A stretch of 15,582 nt of DNA from Candidatus Merdimorpha stercoravium (lineage in GTDB: Bacteria > Bacteroidota > Bacteroidia > Flavobacteriales > UBA1820), in the NCBI GenBank assembly GCA_018715295.1, contig DVLY01000097.1, forward strand, positions 1-15,582, given 5' to 3'. Below are positions 1 through 6,981 of this stretch, in pieces. Both the position numbers and the translations under genes were made by a program. Position 1 is the first letter of the stretch; each line of letters starts with the position of its first letter. The notes under the pieces were generated by a model. It saw only the letters and a list, made by a program, of their open reading frames with translations, made no database searches and was not told the DNA's origin.

Positions 1-396
1 GGTTACAAAAAGGCCGATTATGCGGCCGCCTCTTCCTGGGCCTCGCGCTACATGTGGCTTACCGGTACCGTGATCCTGTTGGGGATTGTCCTGCACATGG
101 TGAACTTCTGGGTGAAGATCCAGATCACCGGTCTTCCGGACGGAGTGGAAAACGACTACCAACTGGTGGTCGGCCTGTTCCAGAACAGCGCTCTGTACAC
201 CGTATTGTACATCGTGTGGTTTATCATCTTGGGGGTACACCTGGCTCATGGTTTCTGGTCCATGTTCCAGACCACCGGACAGGCCTATGTCAATTGGCTG
301 CCGTGCCTGCAGAAACTCGCACTGGTGTATTGCGCTGTGATCTCCCTCGGTTTTATCTTCGTGGCCCTGTGGAGCCGTTACGTAGCCGTATTGTAA
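1..396 (+). CDS. frdC: Fumarate reductase/succinate dehydrogenase cytochrome b subunit, 5' end missing
   Basis: The reading frame is open from base 1 to TAA at 394-396, giving 131 visible residues. A full-length subunit of the b558 family is about 220-230 residues, so roughly the last 60% is present. The protein anchors the FrdAB catalytic unit in the inner membrane and carries heme b, passing electrons between menaquinone and the iron-sulfur subunit. Three hydrophobic spans are visible at about residues 18-37, 64-88 and 100-128 of the fragment. His32, His80 and His83 (in HLAHG) are candidate heme ligands, by analogy with the one-cytochrome class of this complex. The gene lies 31 bp upstream of frdA on the same strand, the usual C-A-B order in Bacteroidota. 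An ATG at 52 is an internal methionine, not the start, because coding sequence continues upstream of it. Confidence 0.88.
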   Translation, partial: GYKKADYAAASSWASRYMWLTGTVILLGIVLHMVNFWVKIQITGLPDGVENDYQLVVGLFQNSALYTVLYIVWFIILGVHLAHGFWSMFQTTGQAYVNWLPCLQKLALVYCAVISLGFIFVALWSRYVAVL

Positions 397-427
397 GCTG
401 AATTTCAACCAAAAGAAAGAAAAGACA

Positions 428-2437
428 ATGAGCGAAAACATACTCGATCCGAAGATTCCCCAGGGGCCTCTGGCGCAGAAGTGGGAAAACTACAAGAACC
501 ATGTGCGCCTGGTCAATCCGGCCAACAAACGCAAGATAGACATCATCGTGGTAGGTACCGGTCTGGCCGGCGGTTCGGCCGCAGCTACCTTGGCCGAGTT
601 GGGATACAATGTAAAGGCATTCTTCTATCAGGACTCCGCCCGCCGTGCTCACTCCATCGCCGCCCAGGGCGGTATCAATGCCAATAAGAACTATACGAAC
701 GACGGCGACTCCACCTATCGCCTGTACTACGATACGATCAAGGGCGGCGACTACCGTTCCCGCGAAGCCAACGTTTACCGCTTGGCGGAAGTATCGGGAC
801 ACATCATCGACCAGTGCGTGGCTCAGGGCGTACCCTTTGCCCGGGATTACGGTGGAAAACTGGACAACCGTTCCTTCGGCGGCGCGCAGGTTTCCCGTAC
901 GTTCTATGCCGCCGGTCAGACGGGTCAGCAGTTGCTGCTGGGTTGCTATTCCGCATTCCAGCGTCAGGTGGGCAAGGGTAAGATCACCCCGTACGACCGC
1001 CACGACATGCTCGACCTGGTCGTAGTGGACGGCAAGGCGCGCGGTATCATCGTGCGCAACATGGTAACCGGTGAGATCGAACGCCACTCGGCTCACGCCG
1101 TGGTATTGGCTACGGGCGGTTACGGCAACGTGTTCTTCCTCTCGACCAATGCGATGGGATCGAACGGTTCGGCAGCTTGGGCAGCCTTCAAGCGCGGTGC
1201 TTATTTTGCCAACCCGGCCTTTACCCAGATCCACCCCACGTGTATCCCGGTAACGGGCGACCACCAGTCGAAACTGACCCTGATGTCCGAGTCGTTGCGC
1301 AACGACGGCCGTATCTGGGTTCCGGCCAAGAAGGAAGACGCCGAAGCGATCCGCGCCGGCAAGAAGAAACCGACCGATATTCCGGACGAAGACCGCGACT
1401 TTTACCTGGAGCGCCGTTATCCGGCTTTCGGCAACCTGGTACCCCGCGACGTGGCTTCCCGTGCTGCAAAAGAGCGTTGCGATGCCGGTTTCGGGGTCAA
1501 TGCACCCGGCAAGGCGGTTTACCTGGACTTCAAGTATGCCATCAACCGTTACGGTGCGGTAGAAGCTCACCAGCAGGGTATCGAAAACCCGACGGCCGAG
1601 CAGCTCTACGACCTGGGTAAAAAAGTGGTGGAGCAGAAGTACGGCAACCTCTTCCAGATGTATCAGATGATCACCGACGACGATCCGTATGTAACCCCGA
1701 TGATGATCTACCCGGCGGTTCACTACACGATGGGCGGTCTGTGGGTCGATTACGAATTGATGACCACGGTCAAGGGTTGCTATGCCATCGGCGAGTGCAA
1801 CTTCTCGGATCACGGTGCCAACCGCCTGGGTGCTTCGGCTCTGATGCAGGGTTTGGCCGACGGGTATTTCGTGCTGCCCAATACGATCAGCAACTACCTG
1901 GCCGACGAGATCCACACGGGTACGATCCCGACCAACCTTCCGGAATTCGACCAGGCCGAGCAGAACGTGCGCAACAAACTCTCGAAGCTCTTTGCCGTCA
2001 AGGGTAACCAGTCGGTCGATACGTTTGCCAAACGCCTGGGCCACATCATGTGGGAAAAGGTCGGCATGGCGCGCGACAAGAAGGGGCTGGAAGAAGCGAT
2101 CGTCGAGATCCGCGCCCTGCGCAAGGAATTCTGGCAGGATGTGTTCGTGCCGGGTACCGAGGATATGCTCAATCCGGAACTCGAAAAGGCCAGCCGTGTG
2201 GCCGACTTCATGGAGTTGGGTCAGCTGATGGCCATGGATGCCCTCCAGCGCGAGGAGTCCTGCGGTGGACACTTCCGGGTGGAACATCAGACCGAAGACG
2301 GCGAGGCCAAGCGCGACGACGAGGACTTCTTCTTCGTTTCGGCGTGGGAGTGGACCGGCGATATCGACAACGCGGTGCTGCACAAGGAACCGCTGGTGTA
2401 CGAGGAAACCAAGGTTCAGCAGCGTTCCTACAAGTAA
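428..2437 (+). CDS. frdA: Fumarate reductase/succinate dehydrogenase flavoprotein subunit
   Basis: Catalytic subunit (669 aa) that reduces fumarate to succinate, or runs in reverse, on the cytoplasmic face of the membrane. In gut Bacteroidota the reductive direction supports anaerobic respiration and succinate formation. The N-terminal FAD fold has a GTGLAGG dinucleotide-binding loop at residues 43-49. AHSIAAQGG contains His75, the expected covalent FAD attachment histidine. By analogy with E. coli and Wolinella enzymes, the active site includes His269 (QIHPT), Arg340 (VPRDVASR, the proton-shuttle arginine), His432 (HYTMGG) and Arg466 (GANRLG). The C-terminal helical domain is complete. The start ATG follows an A-rich leader with no clear Shine-Dalgarno site, normal for this phylum. 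It sits in an operon with frdC (31 bp upstream) and frdB (34 bp downstream). Sequence alone does not settle the main direction of reaction, so sdhA would be an equally valid name. Confidence 0.96.
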   Translation: MSENILDPKIPQGPLAQKWENYKNHVRLVNPANKRKIDIIVVGTGLAGGSAAATLAELGYNVKAFFYQDSARRAHSIAAQGGINANKNYTNDGDSTYRLYYDTIKGGDYRSREANVYRLAEVSGHIIDQCVAQGVPFARDYGGKLDNRSFGGAQVSRTFYAAGQTGQQLLLGCYSAFQRQVGKGKITPYDRHDMLDLVVVDGKARGIIVRNMVTGEIERHSAHAVVLATGGYGNVFFLSTNAMGSNGSAAWAAFKRGAYFANPAFTQIHPTCIPVTGDHQSKLTLMSESLRNDGRIWVPAKKEDAEAIRAGKKKPTDIPDEDRDFYLERRYPAFGNLVPRDVASRAAKERCDAGFGVNAPGKAVYLDFKYAINRYGAVEAHQQGIENPTAEQLYDLGKKVVEQKYGNLFQMYQMITDDDPYVTPMMIYPAVHYTMGGLWVDYELMTTVKGCYAIGECNFSDHGANRLGASALMQGLADGYFVLPNTISNYLADEIHTGTIPTNLPEFDQAEQNVRNKLSKLFAVKGNQSVDTFAKRLGHIMWEKVGMARDKKGLEEAIVEIRALRKEFWQDVFVPGTEDMLNPELEKASRVADFMELGQLMAMDALQREESCGGHFRVEHQTEDGEAKRDDEDFFFVSAWEWTGDIDNAVLHKEPLVYEETKVQQRSYK

Positions 2438-2471
2438 TGGTCGTGTTTAACGGATTAAAAAGAAAAAAGCT

Positions 2472-3236
2472 ATGTCTGAAAATATGAATTTGACCCTCAA
2501 GATATGGCGTCAGGCCGGCCCCGACGCCAAAGGCGAACTCAAGGAGTACAAGATGACCGGTGTTTCGCCCGACATGTCTTTTCTGGAGATGCTCGACGTG
2601 CTCAACCAGCAGCTGGTGGAAAAGAAAGAAGAGCCGGTGGTATTCGACCATGACTGCCGCGAAGGTATCTGCGGTGCTTGCTCGTTGGTGATCAACGGTC
2701 AGCCGCACGGTCCGGTGCGTCGGGTAACGACCTGCCAGCTTCACATGCGCAAGTTCAAGGACGGCGACACGATCTACATCGAACCGTTCCGCGCGAAGGC
2801 TTTCCCGGTGATCAAGGACCTGATGGTCGATCGGAAGGCTTATGACCGTATCCAGGCTGCCGGTGGCTTTATTTCGGTCAATACGACCGGTACCCAGACC
2901 GATGCCAACGTGATCCTGATCAAGAAGGAGAACGCCGACCGGGCTTTTGCCGCTGCTTCGTGCATCGGTTGCGGTGCTTGTGCGGCTGCTTGCCCGAATG
3001 CTTCGGCCATGCTGTTCGTCAGTGCCAAGGTGTCGCAGTTTGCGCTGCTGCCCCAGGGCCGTGTCGAGGCTACGCGCCGTGTGAAGAGCATGGTGGCGCA
3101 GATGGACCACGAGGGCTTCGGAAACTGCTCCAACACCGGTGCGTGCGAGGTGGAATGCCCCAAGGGTGTTTCGCTGGAGAACATTGCCCGGATGAACCGC
3201 GAGTATCTGGCGGCTACGCTCACTCCCGAGTCGTAA
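2472..3236 (+). CDS. frdB: Fumarate reductase/succinate dehydrogenase iron-sulfur subunit
   Basis: Electron-transfer subunit (254 aa) linking the FAD of FrdA to the hemes of FrdC. An N-terminal plant-type ferredoxin domain holds the [2Fe-2S] ligands Cys62, Cys67, Cys70 and Cys88. The C-terminal bacterial ferredoxin domain has CIGCGAC (Cys164, 167, 170) with Cys229 for the [4Fe-4S] cluster. Cys174, Cys219 and Cys225 are placed as the [3Fe-4S] cluster ligands in the family. All three clusters therefore look intact. It is the last gene of the frdCAB operon; a strong hairpin terminator begins 15 bp after the stop. The ATG at 2472 follows an A-rich stretch and gives the normal family length. Confidence 0.96.
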   Translation: MSENMNLTLKIWRQAGPDAKGELKEYKMTGVSPDMSFLEMLDVLNQQLVEKKEEPVVFDHDCREGICGACSLVINGQPHGPVRRVTTCQLHMRKFKDGDTIYIEPFRAKAFPVIKDLMVDRKAYDRIQAAGGFISVNTTGTQTDANVILIKKENADRAFAAASCIGCGACAAACPNASAMLFVSAKVSQFALLPQGRVEATRRVKSMVAQMDHEGFGNCSNTGACEVECPKGVSLENIARMNREYLAATLTPES

Positions 3237-3251
3237 GTCGTCGGCAAGCAA

Positions 3252-3302
3252 GCGTGCAAAAAAAGCGGCGAGGCCAAAGGCCTCGCCGCTTTTTTTGCAC
3301 GC
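3252..3302 (+). terminator. Intrinsic terminator of the frdCAB operon, probably bidirectional
   Basis: A perfect 24-bp inverted repeat with an AAA loop at 3276-3278. The inner GC-rich arms (GCGGCGAGGCC at 3265-3275 and its complement at 3279-3289) are flanked by A7 (3258-3264) and T7 (3290-3296) tracts, so U-runs follow the GC stem on either strand. An outer 6-bp GC clamp (GCGTGC/GCACGC) extends the pairing beyond the A/T tracts. It lies 15 bp after the frdB stop. Confidence 0.9.
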
Positions 3303-3406
3303 AGCGGCGCTTTTTCCGCGCGGAACGGGATTTTTTTTCGGTGCAGTGGCTTTCGCAGGGGTGGATGCATTGCGTGTTTTTAACTGTTTTTTCTCCGGAG
3401 ATCGAT

Positions 3407-3428
3407 GTAGGGATGTTGTAGGGATGTT
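3407..3428 (+). repeat. Perfect tandem direct repeat of an 11-mer upstream of the lipoprotein gene
   Basis: GTAGGGATGTT occurs twice with no spacer, at 3407-3417 and 3418-3428. Eleven bases is close to one helical turn, so two regulator monomers could bind the same DNA face. It ends 143 bp before the lipoprotein ATG and touches a TTTG (3427-3430) that could serve as a -33 element. Operator function is inference. Confidence 0.55.
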
Positions 3429-3445
3429 TGTAAAACTTAAAATGT

Positions 3446-3492
3446 TAATATTGGGGAAAAAGTGTTTCGAGTGGTTTTATGTCGTACCTTTC
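3446..3492 (+). promoter_or_regulatory. Candidate Bacteroidota promoter(s) for the lipoprotein gene
   Basis: Two imperfect matches to the -7 consensus TAnnTTTG are present: TAATATTG at 3446-3453 and TACCTTTC at 3485-3492, each 7 of 8 including free positions. Possible -33 elements are TTTG (3427-3430) and TTTC (3465-3468), but spacings of 15-16 nt are shorter than the usual 19 or so. One of these boxes probably starts the transcript; I cannot choose between them. Confidence 0.35.
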
Positions 3493-3508
3493 CTGCAAAA
3501 TGGAAAGG
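3487..3508 (+). other. Small inverted repeat in the lipoprotein leader
   Basis: CCTTTCC (3487-3493) and GGAAAGG (3502-3508) form a 7-bp stem with an 8-nt loop. The left arm overlaps the candidate -7 box at 3485-3492. It could be a repressor site or a hairpin at the 5' end of the mRNA; no function is shown. Confidence 0.35.
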
Positions 3509-3571
3509 CTGCTGTCCGGATAATAAAACTGTGCAGGAAGAGTCGATCCTAAAAACAAAGAGGAAAACAAA

Positions 3572-4513
3572 ATGAAAAAAGTAAGAAAGAGTTATGTTTT
3601 TTTGTCCTTTGGGATGCTTTTGACAGGGTTGTCTGCATGCCAGAAGGATGATCGGCCTTTGGCGGGGGAGGGATACCGTTTGACGGCAACTACGCCCGGG
3701 ACGCGGCTGGCGCTCGAAGACGACCATTCTACGGTCGAATGGACGTCGGATGATTGTCTGTTTTTGCTCCCCAGGGATCCGCAATCCGCCTGGGAGTATC
3801 CCTATACGTTGAATCTCGACCCGCAGTCCCTGTCCAACCACAATACGCGGGCGGACTTTGTGTACAACAAGAATTACCGTACTACCGGGTGGAACATGGG
3901 GAGGGATCTGCCGGCCGGAGAGTACGATGTGGTGTATGTCAATCCGAAACTGGATATGATGACAATGATGTCTACGGTGGATTCGTTGGTGTTTTCGGTT
4001 TCGTTGATTTCGCAGGTCAGTCAGTTTGATCCTACGGGGTTGCAGTCGACTTCGATGTATTCCCCCGGAACGCTTTACATCGAGCAGGGGAGTGCGGAAG
4101 GATCGATCTCGTTGGTGCATACCAGTGCCATGGTGGGGATACCGATCCAGTTGGGCACCAATACGACAGGACAGGAAGTCTATTTGGATAGCGTAAAGGT
4201 GGTGGCAGCAAACGGCGCTACACCTTTTTCAGCCATGGTGCATATCAACAGGGAGGACAAGTCGAAGATCAATTATTATTTCCCTGCATCGGAACTCAAG
4301 CGTTCGTGGGAGACTCCAGTATTGTTGCAGAGCGGCGAAAGCGTCTATGCGCATATCCTGGTCTATCCTACGGTAACGGGGGATGTTACGGTGGAAGTAT
4401 ACGGGCATTTGGCCGACGGAACCTTGCTTTCGTTCGATTTTCCCCGTCCGGGAAGAACCTTGGAAGCCGGGTATCACTATGACGTGGATACCAAGGTGTT
4501 GGATGTTCATTAG
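3572..4513 (+). CDS. Fimbrillin-like (Mfa-like) surface lipoprotein
   Basis: A 313-residue exported protein. The N-terminus has a basic start, a hydrophobic stretch and lipobox LSAC with the lipidated cysteine at residue 23. The next residues, QKDD, match the lipoprotein export signal described in Capnocytophaga and other Bacteroidota, which sends lipoproteins to the cell surface. The mature part has features I associate with the fimbrillin/Mfa-like family: a TR-containing segment near residues 44-45, VEWTSDDCLFLL at about 55-66, and a C-terminal LEAGYHYDVD followed by a short beta-like tail ending at residue 313. A minor pilus subunit, adhesin or anchor is therefore plausible but unproven. 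It stands alone, with a terminator before it and a shared one after it, and no pilus genes are visible nearby. Its base composition looks less GC-rich than its neighbours. Alternative: an uncharacterised lipoprotein of another beta-sandwich family. Confidence 0.65.
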   Translation: MKKVRKSYVFLSFGMLLTGLSACQKDDRPLAGEGYRLTATTPGTRLALEDDHSTVEWTSDDCLFLLPRDPQSAWEYPYTLNLDPQSLSNHNTRADFVYNKNYRTTGWNMGRDLPAGEYDVVYVNPKLDMMTMMSTVDSLVFSVSLISQVSQFDPTGLQSTSMYSPGTLYIEQGSAEGSISLVHTSAMVGIPIQLGTNTTGQEVYLDSVKVVAANGATPFSAMVHINREDKSKINYYFPASELKRSWETPVLLQSGESVYAHILVYPTVTGDVTVEVYGHLADGTLLSFDFPRPGRTLEAGYHYDVDTKVLDVH

Positions 4514-4551
4514 CGGATGTCTGATAAAACATCCTGTTTTATCTCGAAAAA

Positions 4552-4582
4552 AAATCCCGCCTGGTGAAGCCAGGCGGGATTT
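4552..4582 (-). terminator. Terminator of metK, shared with the convergent lipoprotein gene
   Basis: A 13-bp stem (4552-4564 with 4570-4582) with a 5-nt loop. On the minus strand it is followed by a run of U from the A8 tract at 4547-4554, beginning 20 bp after the metK stop. On the plus strand the arm is followed by only TTTCTT, so it would work less well for the lipoprotein transcript. A second possible plus-strand hairpin, GATAAAAC/GTTTTATC (4523-4530 with 4536-4543), lies just after the lipoprotein stop. Confidence 0.85.
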
Positions 4583-4602
4583 CTTATCGGATTGCGTGGG
4601 GA

Positions 4603-5871
4603 TCAGAGCCCGAAAGCGGCTTTGACCTTGTCCACGTAGTCGAGTTTTTCCCAGGTGAAAAGTTCGACTTCGATGTCCTTGTCGCCGAAATAATCCGAGT
4701 GGAAATGTTTGGTAACCACCATCGGTTCGCGGCCGACGTGTCCGTAGGATGCGGTTTCCAGGTAGATGGGGTTACGCAGTTTCAAGCGGCGTTCGATGGC
4801 CGAGGGACGCATGTCGAAGATGCCTTTGACGATCTTGGCGATCTCTCCGTCCGAGAAGTCCACGTGCGAAGTCCCGTAGGTGTTTACGCAGATGGAGGTG
4901 GGTTCTACTACGCCGATGGCATAGGATACCTGTACCAATACCTCGTCGGCTACTCCGGCGGCCACCAGGTTTTTGGCGATGTGGCGGGCGGCATAAGCGG
5001 CCGAACGGTCCACCTTCGAGGGGTCTTTCCCGGAGAAAGCTCCGCCGCCGTGTGCGCCTTTTCCACCGTAGGTGTCCACGATGATCTTACGCCCGGTCAG
5101 ACCAGTATCCCCGTGCGGACCGCCGATGACGAACTTGCCGGTGGGGTTGACGTGGTAGGTGATGTGATCGGTGAACAAGCGCTGGATCTCGGGTTCGCAC
5201 TTGGCTTTTACACGTGGGATGAGTTTTTCGATGATGTCCGATTTGATCTTGGCAAGCATTCGCTGGTCGTCCGTGTCGAATTCGTCGTGCTGGGTCGATA
5301 CGACGATCGTGTCGATGCGCTGGGGAATGTTGTCGTCGGAGTATTCGATGGTTACCTGGCTCTTGGCATCGGGACGCAGGTAGGGGATATCGGTCCCTTC
5401 GCGGCGCATGAGCGAGAGTTCCTTGAGGATGCGGTGGGAGAGTTCGAGCGGGAGCGGCATGTAGTTGCTCGTCTCGCGGGTGGCATAGCCGAACATCATG
5501 CCCTGGTCGCCGGCACCCTGTTCCTTGTTCTCGTTCTTTTCGTTTTGTGCATCCACGCCGCGGTTGATGTCGTCCGACTGTTCGTGGATCATGGAGATCA
5601 CCCCGCAGGAGTCGCCGTCGAAACGGTATTCGGCTTTGGTGTAACCGATGCGGTTGATCACATCGCGGGCTACGCTTTGCAGGTCGATGTACGTGTCGGA
5701 TTTGACTTCACCGGCCATAACGACCTGGCCGGTAGTTACCAGCGTCTCGCAGGCTACTTTGGATTGGGGATCGTACGCCAGGAAATGGTCCAGCAGCGCG
5801 TCGGAGATCTGGTCGGCGATCTTGTCGGGATGCCCTTCGGAAACCGATTCCGATGTGAATAAATAAGCCAT
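4603..5871 (-). CDS. metK: S-adenosylmethionine synthetase
   Basis: Cytoplasmic enzyme (422 aa) that makes S-adenosylmethionine from methionine and ATP, releasing phosphate and diphosphate. GHPDK at residues 13-17 (ATP and phosphate site) and GAGDQGMMFGYAT at 119-131 are conserved. So is the long stretch from GGPHGDTGLTGRKI (from 250) through GGGAFSGKDPSKVDRSAAY (about 275-293), which carries the metal- and phosphate-binding residues. A short lysine/asparagine-rich insert at about 109-117 sits in the active-site loop region and makes the protein longer than the 384-residue E. coli enzyme. The start is the ATG at 5871, because family homology begins exactly at MAYLFTSESV; the open frame continues upstream but without homology. 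It is convergent with the lipoprotein gene and has a 202-bp gap to recX, with a -7 box just after recX. Confidence 0.97.
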   Translation of the reverse strand: MAYLFTSESVSEGHPDKIADQISDALLDHFLAYDPQSKVACETLVTTGQVVMAGEVKSDTYIDLQSVARDVINRIGYTKAEYRFDGDSCGVISMIHEQSDDINRGVDAQNEKNENKEQGAGDQGMMFGYATRETSNYMPLPLELSHRILKELSLMRREGTDIPYLRPDAKSQVTIEYSDDNIPQRIDTIVVSTQHDEFDTDDQRMLAKIKSDIIEKLIPRVKAKCEPEIQRLFTDHITYHVNPTGKFVIGGPHGDTGLTGRKIIVDTYGGKGAHGGGAFSGKDPSKVDRSAAYAARHIAKNLVAAGVADEVLVQVSYAIGVVEPTSICVNTYGTSHVDFSDGEIAKIVKGIFDMRPSAIERRLKLRNPIYLETASYGHVGREPMVVTKHFHSDYFGDKDIEVELFTWEKLDYVDKVKAAFGL

Positions 5872-6056
5872 TCTTTGTGTTTTACAGAATAAAGATTCGA
5901 CGGTAAACTGTTTTTGCTCGGTTTCGCAGGTGGAGAAGAAAAACAGGAGAGAAAATCGAACCGTGAAAAAAAACGAAGCAGCCGACGCTGTTTTAGCATT
6001 TTTTTCAGAGGTCGCAATCAGCCAAATTTTTCCTCCTCGGCGGAATTTTCGCGGTG

Positions 6057-6064
6057 CAAAGGTA
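6057..6064 (-). promoter_or_regulatory. Candidate -7 promoter element of metK
   Basis: On the minus strand this reads TACCTTTG followed by CA, a perfect match to the Bacteroidota -7 consensus TAnnTTTG. It lies 10 bp after the recX stop and 185 bp before the metK ATG. No good TTTG is seen at the -33 distance, so strength is uncertain. If used, it gives metK a leader of about 180 nt. That leader is pyrimidine-rich, with one weak 7-bp pairing (CGAACCG at 5957-5963 with CGGTTTCG at 5919-5926, one bulged base) and a poor 4-bp hairpin before a U8 tract (5966-5990). I could not match it to any riboswitch class I know. Confidence 0.5.
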
Positions 6065-6073
6065 GGGCAAAAA

Positions 6074-6574
6074 TCAGGGCTTTTCTCCCTTTTTCCTTCT
6101 TTTAACATTTATGGCCTCCCAGATGTCCCCCGGGTCGTAGCCCCGGGCGAGCAGATACCGGTACACTTTGGCCACTTGTGCGGTGGAAGACAGCCCTCCG
6201 ACGGCTTCGACGCGCTGGAGGAAGAGGCGCTCGAAGTTCCGGTCGTACTCTTGGGGTTCGATTTCTTCGAGGGCCGAGGCGATGAGTGCCTCGGGGATGT
6301 CCCGGGCGCGGAGTTCGCGTTCGATGCGCAGGCGTCCCCATTGTTTGAGGCGGTGCTTGCCCCGGGCGAAAGATTGGGCAAAGCGGGCCTGATCGACGAA
6401 GCGTTCCTCGGTCAGACGGGTGAGGATGGCCTCCTGCTGCGAGGGGCTGAGGGAGTATTGTTGCAGTTTGGTGCGCACTTCGCGCAGGCAGCGGTCCTGG
6501 TAGGCGCAGTAGCGCTCCATCCGGGCGAGGACTTCCTCGGGGGTGAGGGTTCGGGAGGGTTTTATCGTTCCCAT
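6074..6574 (-). CDS. recX: Regulatory protein RecX
   Basis: A small helical protein (166 aa) of the RecX family, which binds RecA filaments and modulates recombination and the SOS response. Recognisable family segments are RLTEERFVDQARFAQSFA (53-70) and GRLRIERELRARDIP (80-94), the hallmark of the three-helix repeats. The last repeat ends near residue 160 with a lysine/arginine-rich tail. Length is normal for the family. The ATG at 6574 lies inside the end of the preceding gene (13-bp overlap with its coding region up to 6562), suggesting coupled translation as last gene of the operon. recA is not in the window. Confidence 0.9.
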   Translation of the reverse strand: MGTIKPSRTLTPEEVLARMERYCAYQDRCLREVRTKLQQYSLSPSQQEAILTRLTEERFVDQARFAQSFARGKHRLKQWGRLRIERELRARDIPEALIASALEEIEPQEYDRNFERLFLQRVEAVGGLSSTAQVAKVYRYLLARGYDPGDIWEAINVKRRKKGEKP

Positions 6575-6981
6575 CGGAAAGGGTGAAAGGAGCCGTCTAT
6601 CCAGCCTTTGCCTTGCAGGGCGGTAAAGCGCAGCAGACAGTATTGAGGATCGGAGGCTCCTTGCGGGAAGTACCGGCGGAAGCCTTCCTGCCAGAAGGAT
6701 TTGAGCAGCGAGGGTTCGCGTAGCACTTCGACCTCGCCGGTGAGTGAAACGCTGCCCCGTTCGGTGTAGAAGCACAGGCCGGCGCGGGGATCGCGGAGGA
6801 AGTGTCGGGCTTTTTCCCCGCCATATTCCGTGGTCATCCATACGGTGCGCAGCCCTTGGTGGGACAGGCGGTTCATGGGAACGGGCCGGGGGAAGCCTCC
6901 CTGGTCGAGGGAAGCCAGTGTGATGTTTTCCGTCCGGGCGAGCATGTCGGCGGCGATGTCTTCCCAGCAGGTGTCAGTCAT
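6562..6981 (-). CDS. Pyridoxamine 5'-phosphate oxidase-fold protein (putative flavin-binding)
   Basis: A 139-residue protein resembling the split-barrel pyridoxamine-phosphate-oxidase family, in particular the short general-stress-protein-26-like members. Supporting segments are an N-terminal helix then NITLASLDQGGFPRPVPM (19-36), VWMTTEYGGEKARHFLRDPRAGLCFY (47-72, the usual strand-helix-strand around the FMN site) and SVSLTGEVEVL (78-87). Members bind FMN, F420 or heme, and many have no assigned reaction, so a substrate cannot be given. It overlaps the methyltransferase upstream by 8 bp and recX downstream by 13 bp, so it is surely co-transcribed and probably translationally coupled. Confidence 0.8.
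   Translation of the reverse strand: MTDTCWEDIAADMLARTENITLASLDQGGFPRPVPMNRLSHQGLRTVWMTTEYGGEKARHFLRDPRAGLCFYTERGSVSLTGEVEVLREPSLLKSFWQEGFRRYFPQGASDPQYCLLRFTALQGKGWIDGSFHPFRWER

Larger units (their letters stand above)
3303..3571 (+). other. Upstream region of the fimbrillin-like lipoprotein gene
   Basis: The frdB to lipoprotein gap is 335 bp (3237-3571); after the terminator, about 270 bp carry no convincing gene. Visible elements are a 12-bp palindrome TTCCGCGCGGAA (3314-3325) followed by a T8 tract at 3331-3338, possibly a weak second terminator; a perfect tandem repeat of an 11-mer (3407-3428); two imperfect -7 boxes (3446-3453 and 3485-3492); and a 7-bp hairpin (3487-3508). The sequence becomes AT-rich towards the gene, as expected for a promoter region. 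Short open frames here show no recognisable domain. Confidence 0.6.

Noticed and set aside
353..2383. Very long open frame (676 codons) antisense to frdA
   Set aside because: It lies exactly opposite a confident gene, has no recognisable domain, and reflects the GC-rich codon usage that removes stops from the complementary frame.
3295..3552. Small 85-codon frame in the frdB-lipoprotein gap
   Set aside because: Overlaps the terminator and promoter-like elements, is Phe/Arg-rich without a domain, and has no plausible start context.
4564..5862. Open frame antisense to metK, and similar ones opposite the symporter (7944-9617) and serS (14243-15553)
   Set aside because: Shadows of confident genes with no motifs of their own.
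5872..6056. SAM riboswitch before metK
   Set aside because: I looked for a known SAM-sensing fold but saw only weak, unmatched pairings; kept only as an open question about the long leader.
5872..6108. N-terminal extension of MetK by 79 codons
   Set aside because: The frame is open by chance; MetK homology starts exactly at the ATG at 5871, the extension is Lys/Phe/Ser-rich without homology, and it would run into recX and across a -7 promoter box.
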